From positions 58,236,023 through 58,300,022 of the forward strand of contig QCXZ01000003.1 of assembly GCA_025024175.1 (NCBI GenBank): 64,000 nucleotides of DNA. Direction: 5' to 3'. The DNA comes from Rhyzopertha dominica. Taxonomy: Eukaryota; Arthropoda; Insecta; Coleoptera; Bostrichidae. This document shows, in pieces, positions 43,000 through 53,967 of this stretch. Every line of letters starts with the position of its first letter. Position 1 is the first letter of the stretch. Below the pieces are notes generated by a model that saw nothing but the letters and a program-made list of their open reading frames with translations, did not search any database and had not been told where the DNA came from. The translations under genes and the position numbers were made by a program.

Positions 43000-44730
43000 T
43001 TATGTATTTAAAAGCTTGGCATATATAACACGTCTATGAATCTAAATTGAAAGTAATTTGGAAAGTGTGAACCAAAGATGTCACAAAAATTGGTGAAGAT
43101 AATTTAAACTTGTAAATGTATTACTGTTTAGCAGCATCTCTAGCAGCTTTGCCTCCATTTAATCGACTTCTAAAAACAAACTTACAAAGTTATGGGTGGA
43201 ACACGCTTTATATTAGTAAGTGGGACCTGCGCATCATCATTCAATTTCATAAGTCATCTTGCAGCCTATTACAGAACTTTCAACAACGCGACGATTGCTT
43301 CACTGTTTTCTCCAGTCTTCTAGTCCTCACAATCCAGCTTTGGAGACATTTGTCCCGACATCTGACACCTTCCCTCCTTTCCAGTTATCAGACGCAAATT
43401 GATTCCTCCTACCTCCATCCGTATTCGGAAATCCCTCCCCAGCATCAAGAAGCAATTTTCCGGGTGTTTCCAGAACAATCGCGAACTATTTGCTTATGCA
43501 ACGCGTGCTATTTACAAAACCGCATTTATATTCAGCCGATCTGTGGCGCACATGCACGAAACTTGACGGTAAACAAGCCCCAGGAATCGGCATATGTCTC
43601 CGAACTACCCTACGGATCGCGATGTTCAGGCATACGTCTTCAGTAATGAAACGGATGGTTTGGTGGGAAGGGGATTTAAGTAGTACGTGCAGGAATTAGG
43701 TATGCGATGGCTGGTGTGCTGTTCATAAAACTAGAAATGCGAACACTGAGCTTTATATCATTAGTTAGAATGTTCTTACAAATCAAGGCAAAATCCTTCT
43801 TTCGATATTTGGAGAAAATCTTATGTTGCAACTTGTTAGAAGTTAGTTAGGAGCGAGCAGAATACATACAAAATTTATTGCGACTGATGGGCAGTAATAG
43901 GCTCGTAGCGGAATTTCAGAAGATACCAAATCCTTGTGTGGAGTTACCGTAAATTCACGACTTGTAATTTATTTTTAATCGGAAATATATAACGGGAGTT
44001 TCTATGAAAAGGAGCCACCACAATAATCCCTGTAGGAAAAAAAAATTTCTAGAAAAACTATCTAAACGAGGTATTTCTCGATCCCTCTTCCCTGTTCAAA
44101 AACTAAGGGTGGGATTTCCCAGGGATAAAGGGTTGTTTGTCCTGATAACTTCGAATGTTACATAACAGAAATAGAATTCCAGAAATACCAGGTTTTTGGC
44201 AGTCATCACTGGCTTGCCCACCACCACGAATATTTAATTTTTTCCACCGGACAGAATCAACGTTTTCTGCTGCAAAATACTTTATCCGCATTTATCATTT
44301 CCTTTTTCGGCAGCTGAGATAATGCTTAGTAAACTAAGCCGTCTTGGACTCTGCACAACAGTCACACAATAATTGGAATCCAGAGCTTTATTACAAATTA
44401 GGCACTCCATTATTATGGCAAAAAATAAACAGCGACCGTTATTTTGAAATCCTTTTACTGTCTACTGGTATTATATGCACGACACTCAGCAAGCCTGAGA
44501 TCAGTTCAGACTTTGAAAAAAATATACATATAATGTGACATCAAAACTAAAAAACAAATACAAGGGCCTGGTGGCAAAATACGCTCGCAAAACAGTTTGA
44601 CGAGGTTGTCTGCACACTACCAGTTACAACAGGCAAATACAGCAATTCAAAATACAGCTCGCATGGATATATTTAGTTTTCACAAAAAACTTCTCCAAAG
44701 CTTTCTTATATGTATATATATGTGTATGTG
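43000..44730. other. No certain gene; 176-codon chance-like frame
   Basis: The longest ATG frame in the window lies at 43116-43646 (+, 176 codons, MYYCLAASLAALPP...). It has no recognised domain, no homologous fragment in another frame, and its composition (many Leu, Ser, Cys) looks like translation of non-coding DNA. At this AT content a frame of such length is not improbable in 64 kb. Nothing else is recognised to 44730. Confidence 0.4.
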
Positions 44731-44732
44731 TA

Positions 44733-45510
44733 TATACAGGGTCCGCCACCTAAAACTCCCCAGGCTCGTATTTTCTTTATTTTTTTTAGGTACAACCTTA
44801 AATTATATGTCAAATTGTAGGTCTTTTTAAACTCTTTAAAAATAGAATATTGGGTGTCCAAAAAATTTTTTTGCAGATTATCATATTTTGAAAATAAAGT
44901 TTCATTTTTGTAAATATATTTTAATCTTACCCCGTATAACAAATATTGCTTTATAGTTGGATGACGGTTTTTATTTTCTTCAATTTGTGTCTTTACCATG
45001 TATGCGTAATTTTTACCCTTCTTAGTGAAAAACAAGAAAAACTATTCGCCGCCATTTTTGTTAATAGGGTTTTTCAGAATTTTTTAAGTGTTATTTTAGT
45101 AGCTTATTACGGTATAAATTATGCCTACATACCCATCGCTGCACACAAAACCCAAAAATTTGGAGTAACTTTTTAATAAATAAAGTACAAAGTTCGTTCT
45201 ACAGAGAGAGAGAGGCTAGAAAACGAAACCCTGCGATGAGGCTAGTTTGGTTTTTACATCACGCACTAGCCTCATCGCAGGGTTTCGTTTCCTAGCCTCT
45301 CTCTCTGTAATAAAAAGCGGCATCCAACTATAAAGCAATATTTATTATACAGGGTAAGGTTAAAAAATATTTACAAAAATTAACTTTATTTGCAAAATAT
45401 GATAATTAACAAAAGAAATTTTTGGATACCCAATATTCTAAGTTAAGGTTGTACCTAAAAAAATAGCGAAAATACGAGCCTGGGGAGTTTTAAGTGGAGG
45501 ACCCTGTATA
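44733..45510. mobile_element. Fold-back MITE with TATACAGGGTCC ends
   Basis: The left arm (44733-44966) and right arm (45321-45510) are inverted copies starting TATACAGGGTCC.CCACCT. They share TAAAACTCCCCAGGCTCG, TAGGTACAACCTTAA and TTGCTTTATAGTTGGATG, with one longer indel. The ends and TA-rich flank suggest TA-targeted insertion. A smaller palindromic element sits in the loop at 45202-45307. Differences of several percent between arms show age. Confidence 0.85.
45202..45307. mobile_element. 106-bp palindromic MITE nested in larger MITE
   Basis: CAGAGAGAGAGAGGCTAG and its complement form near-perfect 49-base arms around a short loop (GTTTGGTTTTTACATCAC-like). TA flanks both sides (45200-45201 and 45308-45309). 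The very low divergence between arms makes it younger than its host element. Confidence 0.88.
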
Positions 45511-45665
45511 TTTCCAATAATAAGAAAGTTTTTCGAATTCTGATATTTCACAGTGCCAGATGAAAAAAAAATGTACTTAAATTTTCCTAACAGTAATAGT
45601 AGCACCTGTGTTTCTATTTCAGTAAAAAAGTTTTACTTGATACGACTAGTAGTTTGAGAGACATT

Positions 45666-45841
45666 GGCCCCGTTGCACAAAGCGTGGTTAACCAGACCCC
45701 CTGGTTAACACGTGGTCAAGGGGCAGTTGTCGTGGAAACGGTTCTTTTTAAGGGGTTTTCATTGGTGCTGCCTATGGCAACGGCTGGTTAACCGCGTGTT
45801 AACCAGGGGGTCTGGTTAACCACGCTTTGTGCAACGGGGCC
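45666..45841. mobile_element. 176-bp MITE with GGCCCCGTTGCACAAAG ends
   Basis: Arms of about 47 bp, GGCCCCGTTGCACAAAGCG through GGTTAACCAG, are exact or almost exact inverted copies. ATT lies directly outside both ends (45663-45665 and 45842-45844), compatible with a 2-3 bp target duplication. No coding capacity. The GTTGCACAAAG...GGTTAA type of end occurs in MITEs of many animals. Confidence 0.88.
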
Positions 45842-45894
45842 ATTGGGTGATAAATGTTGAAAACTCAAGATTTCTACGAAGGCGTAGACGGGCG

Positions 45895-47192
45895 ACTCTT
45901 ATTTTTATTTTAAAATCCCGACCTTAATCTCAGAATTTAGACCTTAATTTCGGAATTCCGACTTTAAACCTGAAATTCCGTCTTTAATCTCGGAATTCTG
46001 ACTTTAATCTGCGAATTGCGTAATTAAATCCAGAATTTCAATGCCTGTATTTTAAACACCGCTTGTCCTGTTATACTGTCCAACGAAGCGAATACTAGGG
46101 TTGGGCAAAGTATCAATACTTACTCAAAGTGTCGATAGCTCGATCGAGTATGGATACCACCTTTTCCTGGTATTCAATTATCGAAGTACTCAAAAGTATC
46201 GAAGCATCGAAAGTATTCTAAAATATCAAAGTATCGAAAGTATTGAAAAGTATCAAACTATGGAAAGTGTTCGAAAGTATTCAAAAGTATTTGAAGTACC
46301 TAAAGTATCAAATGTATAGAAAATATCGAAGCATTGATACGGGCTGGAAAGAGTATCGATACTTACTCAAAATATCGTTACTTTTGCCGGTATGGAGGAT
46401 CGATACCACCTTGTCGTGGTATGAAAGTATCAAAAGTATCTGATTCGTCGAAAACGTCAAATGTGTTAAAAACATCGAGTATTGCAATAATTTAAAGTAG
46501 GTATGAGAAGCTTCATAGGTATTGCAGCATCCAAAGTATCGGCGGTGTTAAAGGTAATGGGAATATGAAAAACTGAAACAATACAAAGTTGGAAAAGCAT
46601 TGAAAGTATCAAAATATCGAATTAATTTAAAGCATGAGAAGTATCTAAAGTTGTAAAAGGTAAATGTCGTGGCTCGTGGAGCATTCTCGCGGATTTGTTG
46701 CGCTGGAATTAGAAATACAATAATCTAGTGATTCCCATTTTCATAAGTTATAACTGGATCTAACATTTGATATATTGTACATGCGCCTCAGCATATTACA
46801 AACTATTCCTATTTTAATAATTTAATCACTGATTTATAGCACCAATGTATAGTGAATACTTCCATACTTTAGGTACTTTCGATACTTCGCTACTTTTGAT
46901 ACTTTCGATACTTTGATACTTTTGATACCTTAGGTACTTTAAACACTTCCATATTTTCGATACTTTAGGTACTTTCGATACGTCGATACTTTTGATACTT
47001 CGATACTTTTGAGTAGTATCGATACTGCACCGGTATCAAATATTGCCCAGCCATACTGAATACCGTGAGGTGAAAATATACGCATTGAAATTCGCAGATT
47101 AAAGTCACAATTCCGAGCTTAAAGTCGCAATTCTGACTTTAAAGTCGCAATTCCGAGATTAAAGTATAAATTTTGAAAATAAAAATAAGAGT
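45895..47192. mobile_element. Inverted-repeat element interrupted by hAT copy
   Basis: It starts ACTCTTATTTTTATTTT and ends AAAATAAAAATAAGAGT. Just inside both ends are arrays of a ~22-bp unit (GACTTTAATCTCGGAATTCC) at 45915-46035 and, inverted, at 47085-47170. A hAT-type element occupies 46096-47055, so the host element is only about 330 bp long. Similarity extends weakly outside the ends (TTTCTACGAA), so the boundaries may lie a little further out. Confidence 0.75.
46096..47055. mobile_element. hAT-family MITE, second copy
   Basis: Ends TAGGGTTGGGCAAAGTATC and GGTATCAAATATTGCCCAGCCATA are those of the hAT copy at 3071-4877, and the same AAGTATCGAAGTATTC subterminal arrays run inward from both ends. 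The eight bases beside it, GCGAATAC and CTGAATAC, match at six of eight, an eroded hAT target duplication. The interior segment 46740-46850 matches 4610-4720. It has no transposase. A second internal copy of the end-like string (GGGCTGGAAAGAGTATCGATACTTACTC, 46340) suggests a further nested or duplicated end. Confidence 0.82.
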
Positions 47193-48774
47193 AGATTCGT
47201 AGATTTCTTTATTCGAGATCTTTTATATTTTTTGCTTATAAAAAATCCTTACCGGCTAAAAATGTCCTAAATGGCAATTCCTTGTAGCCAGTTGTGTATG
47301 ACATAAAACTGAGCGATTTCGTTTGGTTCTAAGCCAAAAAACTTGAATGGCACATCTTTGGCTATTTATTCCTCCACAATGTAGGATATCTAGTGGAAAA
47401 TGGTGACTTGATGTCTCAGAATGTTAGCATCAGCACCGATGACACAGCTGCAGATAGATCCAACGGTACCGCTTACCATGATAAAGAGTGCCACATCTCG
47501 TATCCTATTTTATCATTTTTAATTGCCATGAGTTGTACAGGAAGAGAGTATCTGGAAAATAAATTCGCCAAACCGTTTTTGGGCTTCCCGGACAAACTGC
47601 ACGTCAAACCTAGCATTATGGACCAGCCACGTTTCAGCATCTCGTCGCATCCCGGGATCCCGGTGAATTTATGGGGCCCGGGGACATCATCAGTCATTTT
47701 GATGATCAATCCGCCGGGTCGTCCGCTCCAACTGCGCGGTCTTCCATTTTTTCCCCGGCCGCCCGAATAATACATCGCCTAACAAGCCTGTCCTAAAGAC
47801 ATATAGGGTTAAGAGCGCTTCCTCGCGCATACTTTATTCATGGCTCATTCCGCTAAAGCGCGCAAACTTTCTTCGGCAACAACTTCCACGGGTTTTAATT
47901 TTGAATGTTTACAAACTGCTAGGGTATTCCGGACGCGGGGCTTCCGAAAAACAACCGGCCGATGATTTACAGGACAAATATATCGTGGGGGTGCGGCATT
48001 TTTCAGGAAGCGGCGCAGTTACTTCATTACTGGAGTTCCCAGTTCGTCGGTCTCTTAGCTGATCGAAAACGAATTTATAGCTTACTTAGATTGATGCTCA
48101 TCCAAACAGATATTTCCTAGAAAGCAAAATAAGCGATCCTCCAAACTTCAAAAATAACCGGCCCATTTTCTTACGACTTGCTAGGGTTTTAGAAAGACTT
48201 ACACTTATTATCAATGATATTGAATGAAATATTAAGCTGTGTCAGCACTAGAAAACTACTGCGAAGGGCTCTCATGTTTCCAGTACCATCTTTTCAAGTA
48301 AAAAAATCACATGTAACCATGAACAACAAAAGTAATATAACCTCAACTAATTTTTAAAATACCTAAAAATATCTAAATGCTGGACATTTTAAGAGGCCCT
48401 GAAGCTGAAGCTTTTGGAAGAGTCCCAGAGGATGCCAAGAAGCAGGGTCTATTTATGTGTGTTTCGGGCTCAAAAAATTCTTTACCATCACTTGGCGAAT
48501 TGACCAGTTTTAATTTATTGTCATCTGACAACATAGTTTTTAACTAAAAGACTTATAAGTTTAATAAGCACTAACTTGCTAACTTTACATGCTCATTAAA
48601 CCATAATTTGTCATTAACAATTAATCGATCCTATGCAGAAGACGTCCATCTTATTACGTGTCCCTTACGCTTCTGTGCGTTCGAAATTATGCACAAAACT
48701 AATGCTAAAAAAGGGTTAAGCCATAACTCGTTCTGATATTTTTCTTGAACGCTTCTTATAATAAAATTAAAATG
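47193..48774. other. No certain gene; GC-rich block
   Basis: About 47560-48060 is GC- and CpG-rich, with overlapping 125-codon (+, 47393-47770) and 100-codon (-) frames, neither showing a known motif. High GC lowers stop frequency and explains both. The string CTGCTAGGGT recurs near 47917 and 48181. Low copy number makes a conserved non-coding element or old exon possible, without direct support. Confidence 0.35.
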
Positions 48775-48909
48775 CATGTCTATGCTGTGCTGTCTACACC
48801 TCAACCAACTGCAGATAGTACTATTTCGCTGTCATTACAGCTCATCAGTGCAGTTTAGGTCTAGTGTAGCCAACACGGCATAGAACTGGTTTTGCTTATA
48901 TACCAAAGC
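48775..48909. repeat. Dispersed repeat shared with 39611-39743
   Basis: CTATTTCGCTGTCATTACAG, CATAGAACTGGTTTTGC and TATATACCAAAG occur in the same order and spacing as at 39611-39743, so these are two copies of one repeat. No coding content. Confidence 0.85.
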
Positions 48910-49019
48910 ATACAAGCTATTCTTGCTTCTTATAATAGCTTGTATCCTTTCTGTACGATTCGTTCTGCCTTCTGACGTAAGCAGCTCTTCATAATATTAT
49001 TTCCATTTATTCATAATTA

Positions 49020-49770
49020 AATTGTATTCTCTCAGTATTTCACGTCACCTGGTTTATCTATCCTGCAATGCGTCTTTTTATAATTTCTGGCATTATTTAG
49101 TATTTTACAAAATAGATTTTGGTTTGTTTTACTGTTTTACTTAATTTACTATTTGTTTCGAAACCTCCCTTTTGATTCCTTTGCAAATTCTTTAACTTTT
49201 ATTCTGTTTTTTTGCACACCGCGTAATTCTCCGTTGTATGTTTTCTAATACATTGTCACATACCTACGTCCTTCTTTGCAACTTGGTCTTTTATTTCCAG
49301 TGAGTATGTTTTTTCCTTTTAGCCACGAATATTTTTTCATCGACTTCCCTCGCCTTGCACATTAATGTTTCCTTAAATTTAATTCAAATTAGTTCTGTGT
49401 CATCTTCATTTTGTTCTGTGCTTTCTTCTGTTCTGTTTATATTTCGATTTTTCCATAAGCTGTTTATAATTGTTTCCTTCGTTGGTTTATACTTCAGTGT
49501 TCACTACTAGTTTGCTGGTTTCTTTATGAGTTCTTATTTTTATTTTTCCATCACTAAGTAATGGTAGTTTTTATCAATTAATATAAACTTCATTATTAAT
49601 TTCTCTTTCCTGCTTTCAACCTCTCTTGTGTTGTACATCTTTATATTGATCGAATGTGTTCCCCACTATCATATTCATCTCTATGTAGTATTCCGTTAAT
49701 TTTTATCCATTATTATTCTTTGTTTCTTCTCCATGTTTACTACTCTTTACTCTTTAGAGACTACTGGAAA
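49020..49770 (-). pseudogene. LINE ORF2 relic, endonuclease end to RT
   Basis: The minus strand is A-rich and reads, across frames, NTFDQYKDVQHK, REVESRKREINNEVYIN, KLPLLSDGKIK near 49540-49680, and IKFKETLMCKAREVDEKIF.A.RKKHTHWK near 49310-49390. The last block is characteristic of one insect LINE group (W..FKE.+...A.EV.G.......+THWWN), located between AP endonuclease and RT. RT motifs downstream are not recognisable. Many stops and shifts are needed, so confidence is moderate and the clade is left open. Confidence 0.48.
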
Positions 49771-50222
49771 TGAACTTAATAAGTCGATAAATTAAAAATA
49801 ATTCCAAATATCTTCCAAAAGTACCTAATGTTTTTCAAAAGTGTTAAAAATTTACTTAAAAATACGCAGAAAGGATTGTACGTATTTGCTAACTAGTAGA
49901 CTGCATGCAACAGGTACCTATATGTATAAATAAATATTATTTAATTTGTTTATTTAGCATTATTTCCGCAAAAAAATTGCAAACGTTGTAAATATGAGTA
50001 GCAAATACCCAATGAAATTTGGTAACTGTGATTTCGACAACAACATGAAATTAGCATTAAAGAGGTAATTTTTGCAGCAATTAAAAATTACACCTACATT
50101 GCGTGTTTTTTGATACTATTGTCTGTGTATTTTAATCTGATTGATATCCAATAAGTTTTGTATTAAATAATAAATGTTGGCAGCGCTTCATATTATCTGA
50201 TATTTCACGATCCTGACACTTG

Positions 50223-50268
<46 letters not shown>

Positions 50269-50973
50269 GTTATTGTTATCTTTATATTATGTTCCAAATT
50301 TTAAGTTTTATTAATAAATATTCCTACATTATTGGATAAACTCTAACTGATGAGTGATGACATTTGACGTTATGTTTAAGCTACTAACTATACCGTATAC
50401 AAAGTTAACAAAGACACTGATACAGAGTTGAATTTTACAGGTTTTTTTGATAAAATAGTGTGGCAAAATCGTCATAGCAAACATGAAATAGAAAAAAGAT
50501 TTTTTAATATGCATGGATGCTATTTTGCGTAAAAAAATATGAAATTCAAACTTTTATGTCTTCATGTAACATTTAACTAGCTAAATCATGGGGATAGCCG
50601 ATCTATAGCAGTAGAAATTGTTAAAAATCAATATGAATATTCCTATTTAGCAAAAGAATGCATACTGATAAATTGCAAGTCTTTTAAACTCTTAAAAAAA
50701 ACCTGTACAAAGTTGAAAAAATATGGTTTTCAATACAAACGCACATCAGTGCTGCTGCTATGCATATCACTGTTTAATTGAGAATAACCAAGTGCGAAGA
50801 TAAGACAATAGCGACTCAGTCATTTGATTGGTCGTTCCCAGATCGTACGGTTTTTTCAAGCAGTACCTACAAGTCTCGACAAGATTTTGACGGCATATTA
50901 TCAATTTTTGTTCGATCCTTTTTTTATAGATTTCTTATTTCTTTAAATGTTATACTAATTTTATGTTGCTATT
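49771..50973. other. Non-coding with ATT microsatellite
   Basis: AT-rich sequence, no family motif. A (TTA)n run of about 44 bases lies at 50225-50268. Confidence 0.55.
50225..50268. repeat. (TTA)n microsatellite
   Basis: Uninterrupted run of about fifteen TTA units followed by a few imperfect TTG units. Confidence 0.95.
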
Positions 50974-51431
50974 CACCCTTAACTTATACCTAATTTTTAC
51001 AATACTTTCTGCTTAAATAAATGTCATTTCACGTTTGCAAATGCCAATATCTTTTTGCATTATTATTTCCAGCTATATGTCACATTTGCAGTGTAATATT
51101 TGGTAGGAGTAATCGAAAACAAAATATTTTATTATTAATTAAAAAATATGCCCGAGTATAAAGAAAATTTTAACATATGTTTTAGAGAATATTCAACAGT
51201 ATTTGCTCTTGAATATTCTCTAAAACATATGTTAAAATTTTCTTTAAACTCGGGCACATTTTTTAATTAATAATAAAATATTTTGTTTTCATTTACTCCT
51301 ACCAAATATTACACTGCAAATGTGACATATAGCTGGAAATAATAATGCAAAAAGATATTGGCATTTGCAAACGTGAAATGACCTTTATTTAAGCAGAAAG
51401 TATTGCAAAAATTAGGTATAAGTTAAGGGTG
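50974..51431. mobile_element. 458-bp near-perfect palindrome
   Basis: Arms 50974-51196 and 51209-51431, each 223 bases, start CACCCTTAACTTATACC and differ at only about six sites. The loop is 12 bases (CAGTATTTGCTC). The arms hold no open frame. The scattered substitutions argue against a fold-back sequencing chimera and for an inserted fold-back MITE. I found no clear target duplication (TTGCTATT and TTGCAAAA lie outside). Confidence 0.85.
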
Positions 51432-53550
51432 TTGCAAAACATTAGATATTTTTGCGAATTAATTAATAATAAAAATATTAATTTTTAATATTGTTTGTTG
51501 TTGCCCATATCGGAAAAGTTTGCAAAGTGAATATTGTTTAAAAAATATATATTCTGAATTTCCTAAAAGTTGTAAAATGCTTGCAATTTTCTACAAAACC
51601 ATTAATAAATTATGCAAATCTATATTTTTTAATAATTTTCGGACCTCTAAGAGTAGAAAAAGAGTTATTATTTTGATTGCAAAATTAATCTATACAAAAT
51701 GTTTGAAGACATTTAGAATAATTTTTAATTTTTTAGCTATTTCCACTACTCTATTGGTTTATCTTCCGACTATACCGTATAAACTTCCGGCTGTTACTAA
51801 TTCGGCTGTGTTATTATCTGTAATTTCTGAAAATTGTCTGCAACACGTAATCGTATTTTTAGTGTGTCTGCAGTGCACTTTGGAGATCGCTTTGTAAAAA
51901 CTCATCCTGCGATGGCTTTATTAACTACGACCTAAGCTAGTATGGTCTGTAAGTACGGAGACCTAGATGGTTGATTGTCCAAAATACGAATTTAAGCCTA
52001 TTAAAAAAAGCCTGGCGAAAAATAGTTCAGTGAAATAAAGATACTTTGAAAATTCAATTTTTATCATGTTCATTTCAGCAGAAAGTTATAATAACTACTT
52101 CGTCTACCACCTATTTAAGATAGACGTATACACATGAATCTTACTCTATGAAAGATACAGCCACCGACGATATTTTTAGTTTGTTTTTATTTGCTCAGTG
52201 ATCATGCTAAAAAACTTCTTTGTCTAAAAAAATTATTCAGTCTTCGGACTTCATGTTTTGGTCAATATACCATACTTTTTATACGTTCTTTTTTAAGCTA
52301 GTTATATATCTTAAAATCTTCAGAAAAAATCAAAGAAAGTACAACAAAATGTGCAGTAAATTAGAGATGGGATAAAGCGGAACCACTCAAAACGCATATA
52401 GCTTTGATAAAGCTTCCAACAATTTGATTATTCCCGCTGTGTTTGTCTTTTTTCACCTCTACTCCTTGCATTACCAAGTTTAATTAACCGTCTACAGCAG
52501 CCATCCCGTTCACACAGGAGCACCAGGCAGCTTTATTACCGATTTCAGATAATTCGATGCATGCAATGTAGCAGCTAAACCAATTATCTGATTTCGAGCC
52601 GGCGTGCACTGCCAAACATTTACACACGTATGACAAGCGATATACCTGCGGTACTGCGACACAAACACCGTCCTAAATAGCTTATGTAGGTAATGTAATT
52701 CTACCTGGCAAAACCTATTAAATTCACGGGCATTATAAACAATAGACCGGCGACGGCAACTATAAACTTCATTTCGGCACGACTAAATTAGTTAGAGCGG
52801 GGAGGTAACTGCGTTAGCGGCGGTGCATGTCGACAATTATAGTTAACAATAGTTTTCGCGTCGACACAAACAGTGGGGCCGTAGGTTTTTGCGAAGGTCA
52901 TATAGCGATAGGACGTGAAATTGCAGCTTACTTCTGGAAACTAATAAATCTCCGGCTCAAATGCAATGCATTTTCTAGTGCTTTCTTTGTCAAAAGATAG
53001 GTATATAAAGGCCAACTGTATTTTTTGTAAACTGGCACTGTAACGTTGATGTTTGTTTCATTTTGATATAATTTATCAAATGCATTACATATTACATTAA
53101 TCCACATATACCTGGTAAGCTTGTTTCAGTGGCACCAGTTTAAAAGCTTTGCTCAGAATGGTGGAGGCACCGCTAGTTGAAAGTTGAAGTTTTAAAGCTT
53201 GATGTGCTGATAGTTGCATAAATGGCCACTAGGGTAATGACGTCAATAGGTAAGCATTAGCTGAATCGTGATGCCGTCACCTGTGTATAAGATTTTAAGA
53301 TTGCTACTATGCGCCATAAGCTTCTTTACCATCTTGAGTTTGCATTCGTGAGTTGGCAGTTACCACCAACCAGGAAAAGTACAAGCCGTCGGTTTAAACA
53401 ATTTTAGAAAACTGGAAGTTTGCAAAGGAAAAAGGCGTGCAGTAAGGATGGCACAGTAAACATTTATAACCCGTGTTAAAAAACTTTGTAACTTCCTCTT
53501 TTTCTAGTATAGATTGTCCATGTCCAATTTATACTGGATTAAATACAAAA
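51432..53550. other. No certain gene; possible conserved block
   Basis: The 125-codon frame at 51520-51897 is a hydrophobic, Lys/Asn-rich translation of AT-rich DNA without a family motif. About 52420-52940 has a higher CpG content, no repeats, and several ATTA/TAAT cores and GATA-type motifs. It is a candidate conserved non-coding element, judged by composition alone. Confidence 0.38.
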
Positions 53551-53552
53551 TA

Positions 53553-53965
53553 CACTCAGCGGCAAAAAAAAACCGATCCATGCGCTTTTTGTGCCCAAAG
53601 TGTGTTGTATTAGGTTGTTTTTAAGAAACATAATTAAGTTTTATATTTCTGATGAAGATTATCTGTGTTTTCTTTTAAATTAAACAGCATCATGAAGCCA
53701 TATACTGAATTTAATTAAGCAACAGAGACAAACTGTCAGTATGACAGTAGGTAATTGACAAATGCCTAACGAATGCTTTCTATCTAGAGGTCGATCCAGA
53801 GGTGCTTTGATGTAAACGTTTATAACACGATTTCTGCTTGTTTCTCTTTTTTACTTTCTTTGTTAAACAGTTTCATACATTAAAAACAAATAGCGACACG
53901 ATGCGTTTCCAACAGAAACAAATATATTAAAAATACGTCTGGATCGTTTTTTGTGCCGCTGAGTG
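53553..53965. mobile_element. Tc1-type MITE (CACTCAGCGGCA ends)
   Basis: The ends CACTCAGCGGCAAAAAAAAACC and, inverted, CACTCAGCGGCACAAAAAAC continue into CGATCCA, about 30 bp in all. TA is present on both sides (53551-53552 and 53966-53967). CACT..GCGGC-type termini are characteristic of Tc1-like elements. The 413-bp interior has no transposase frame. Confidence 0.85.
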
Positions 53966-53967
53966 TA

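Noticed and set aside
43116..43646. 176-codon ATG frame, longest in the window
   Set aside because: No recognisable domain, composition like translated non-coding DNA, and a length reachable by chance over six frames of 64 kb.
47393..47775. Overlapping 125- and 100-codon frames on opposite strands
   Set aside because: Both are explained by locally high GC lowering stop frequency; neither has a motif.
50974..51431. Palindrome as an assembly fold-back chimera
   Set aside because: Several substitutions between arms are not expected from a chimeric read, although long-read proof is lacking.
51520..51897. 125-codon hydrophobic frame resembling a membrane protein
   Set aside because: AT-rich translation gives Phe/Ile/Leu/Lys/Asn runs by default; no conserved feature or homologue recognised.
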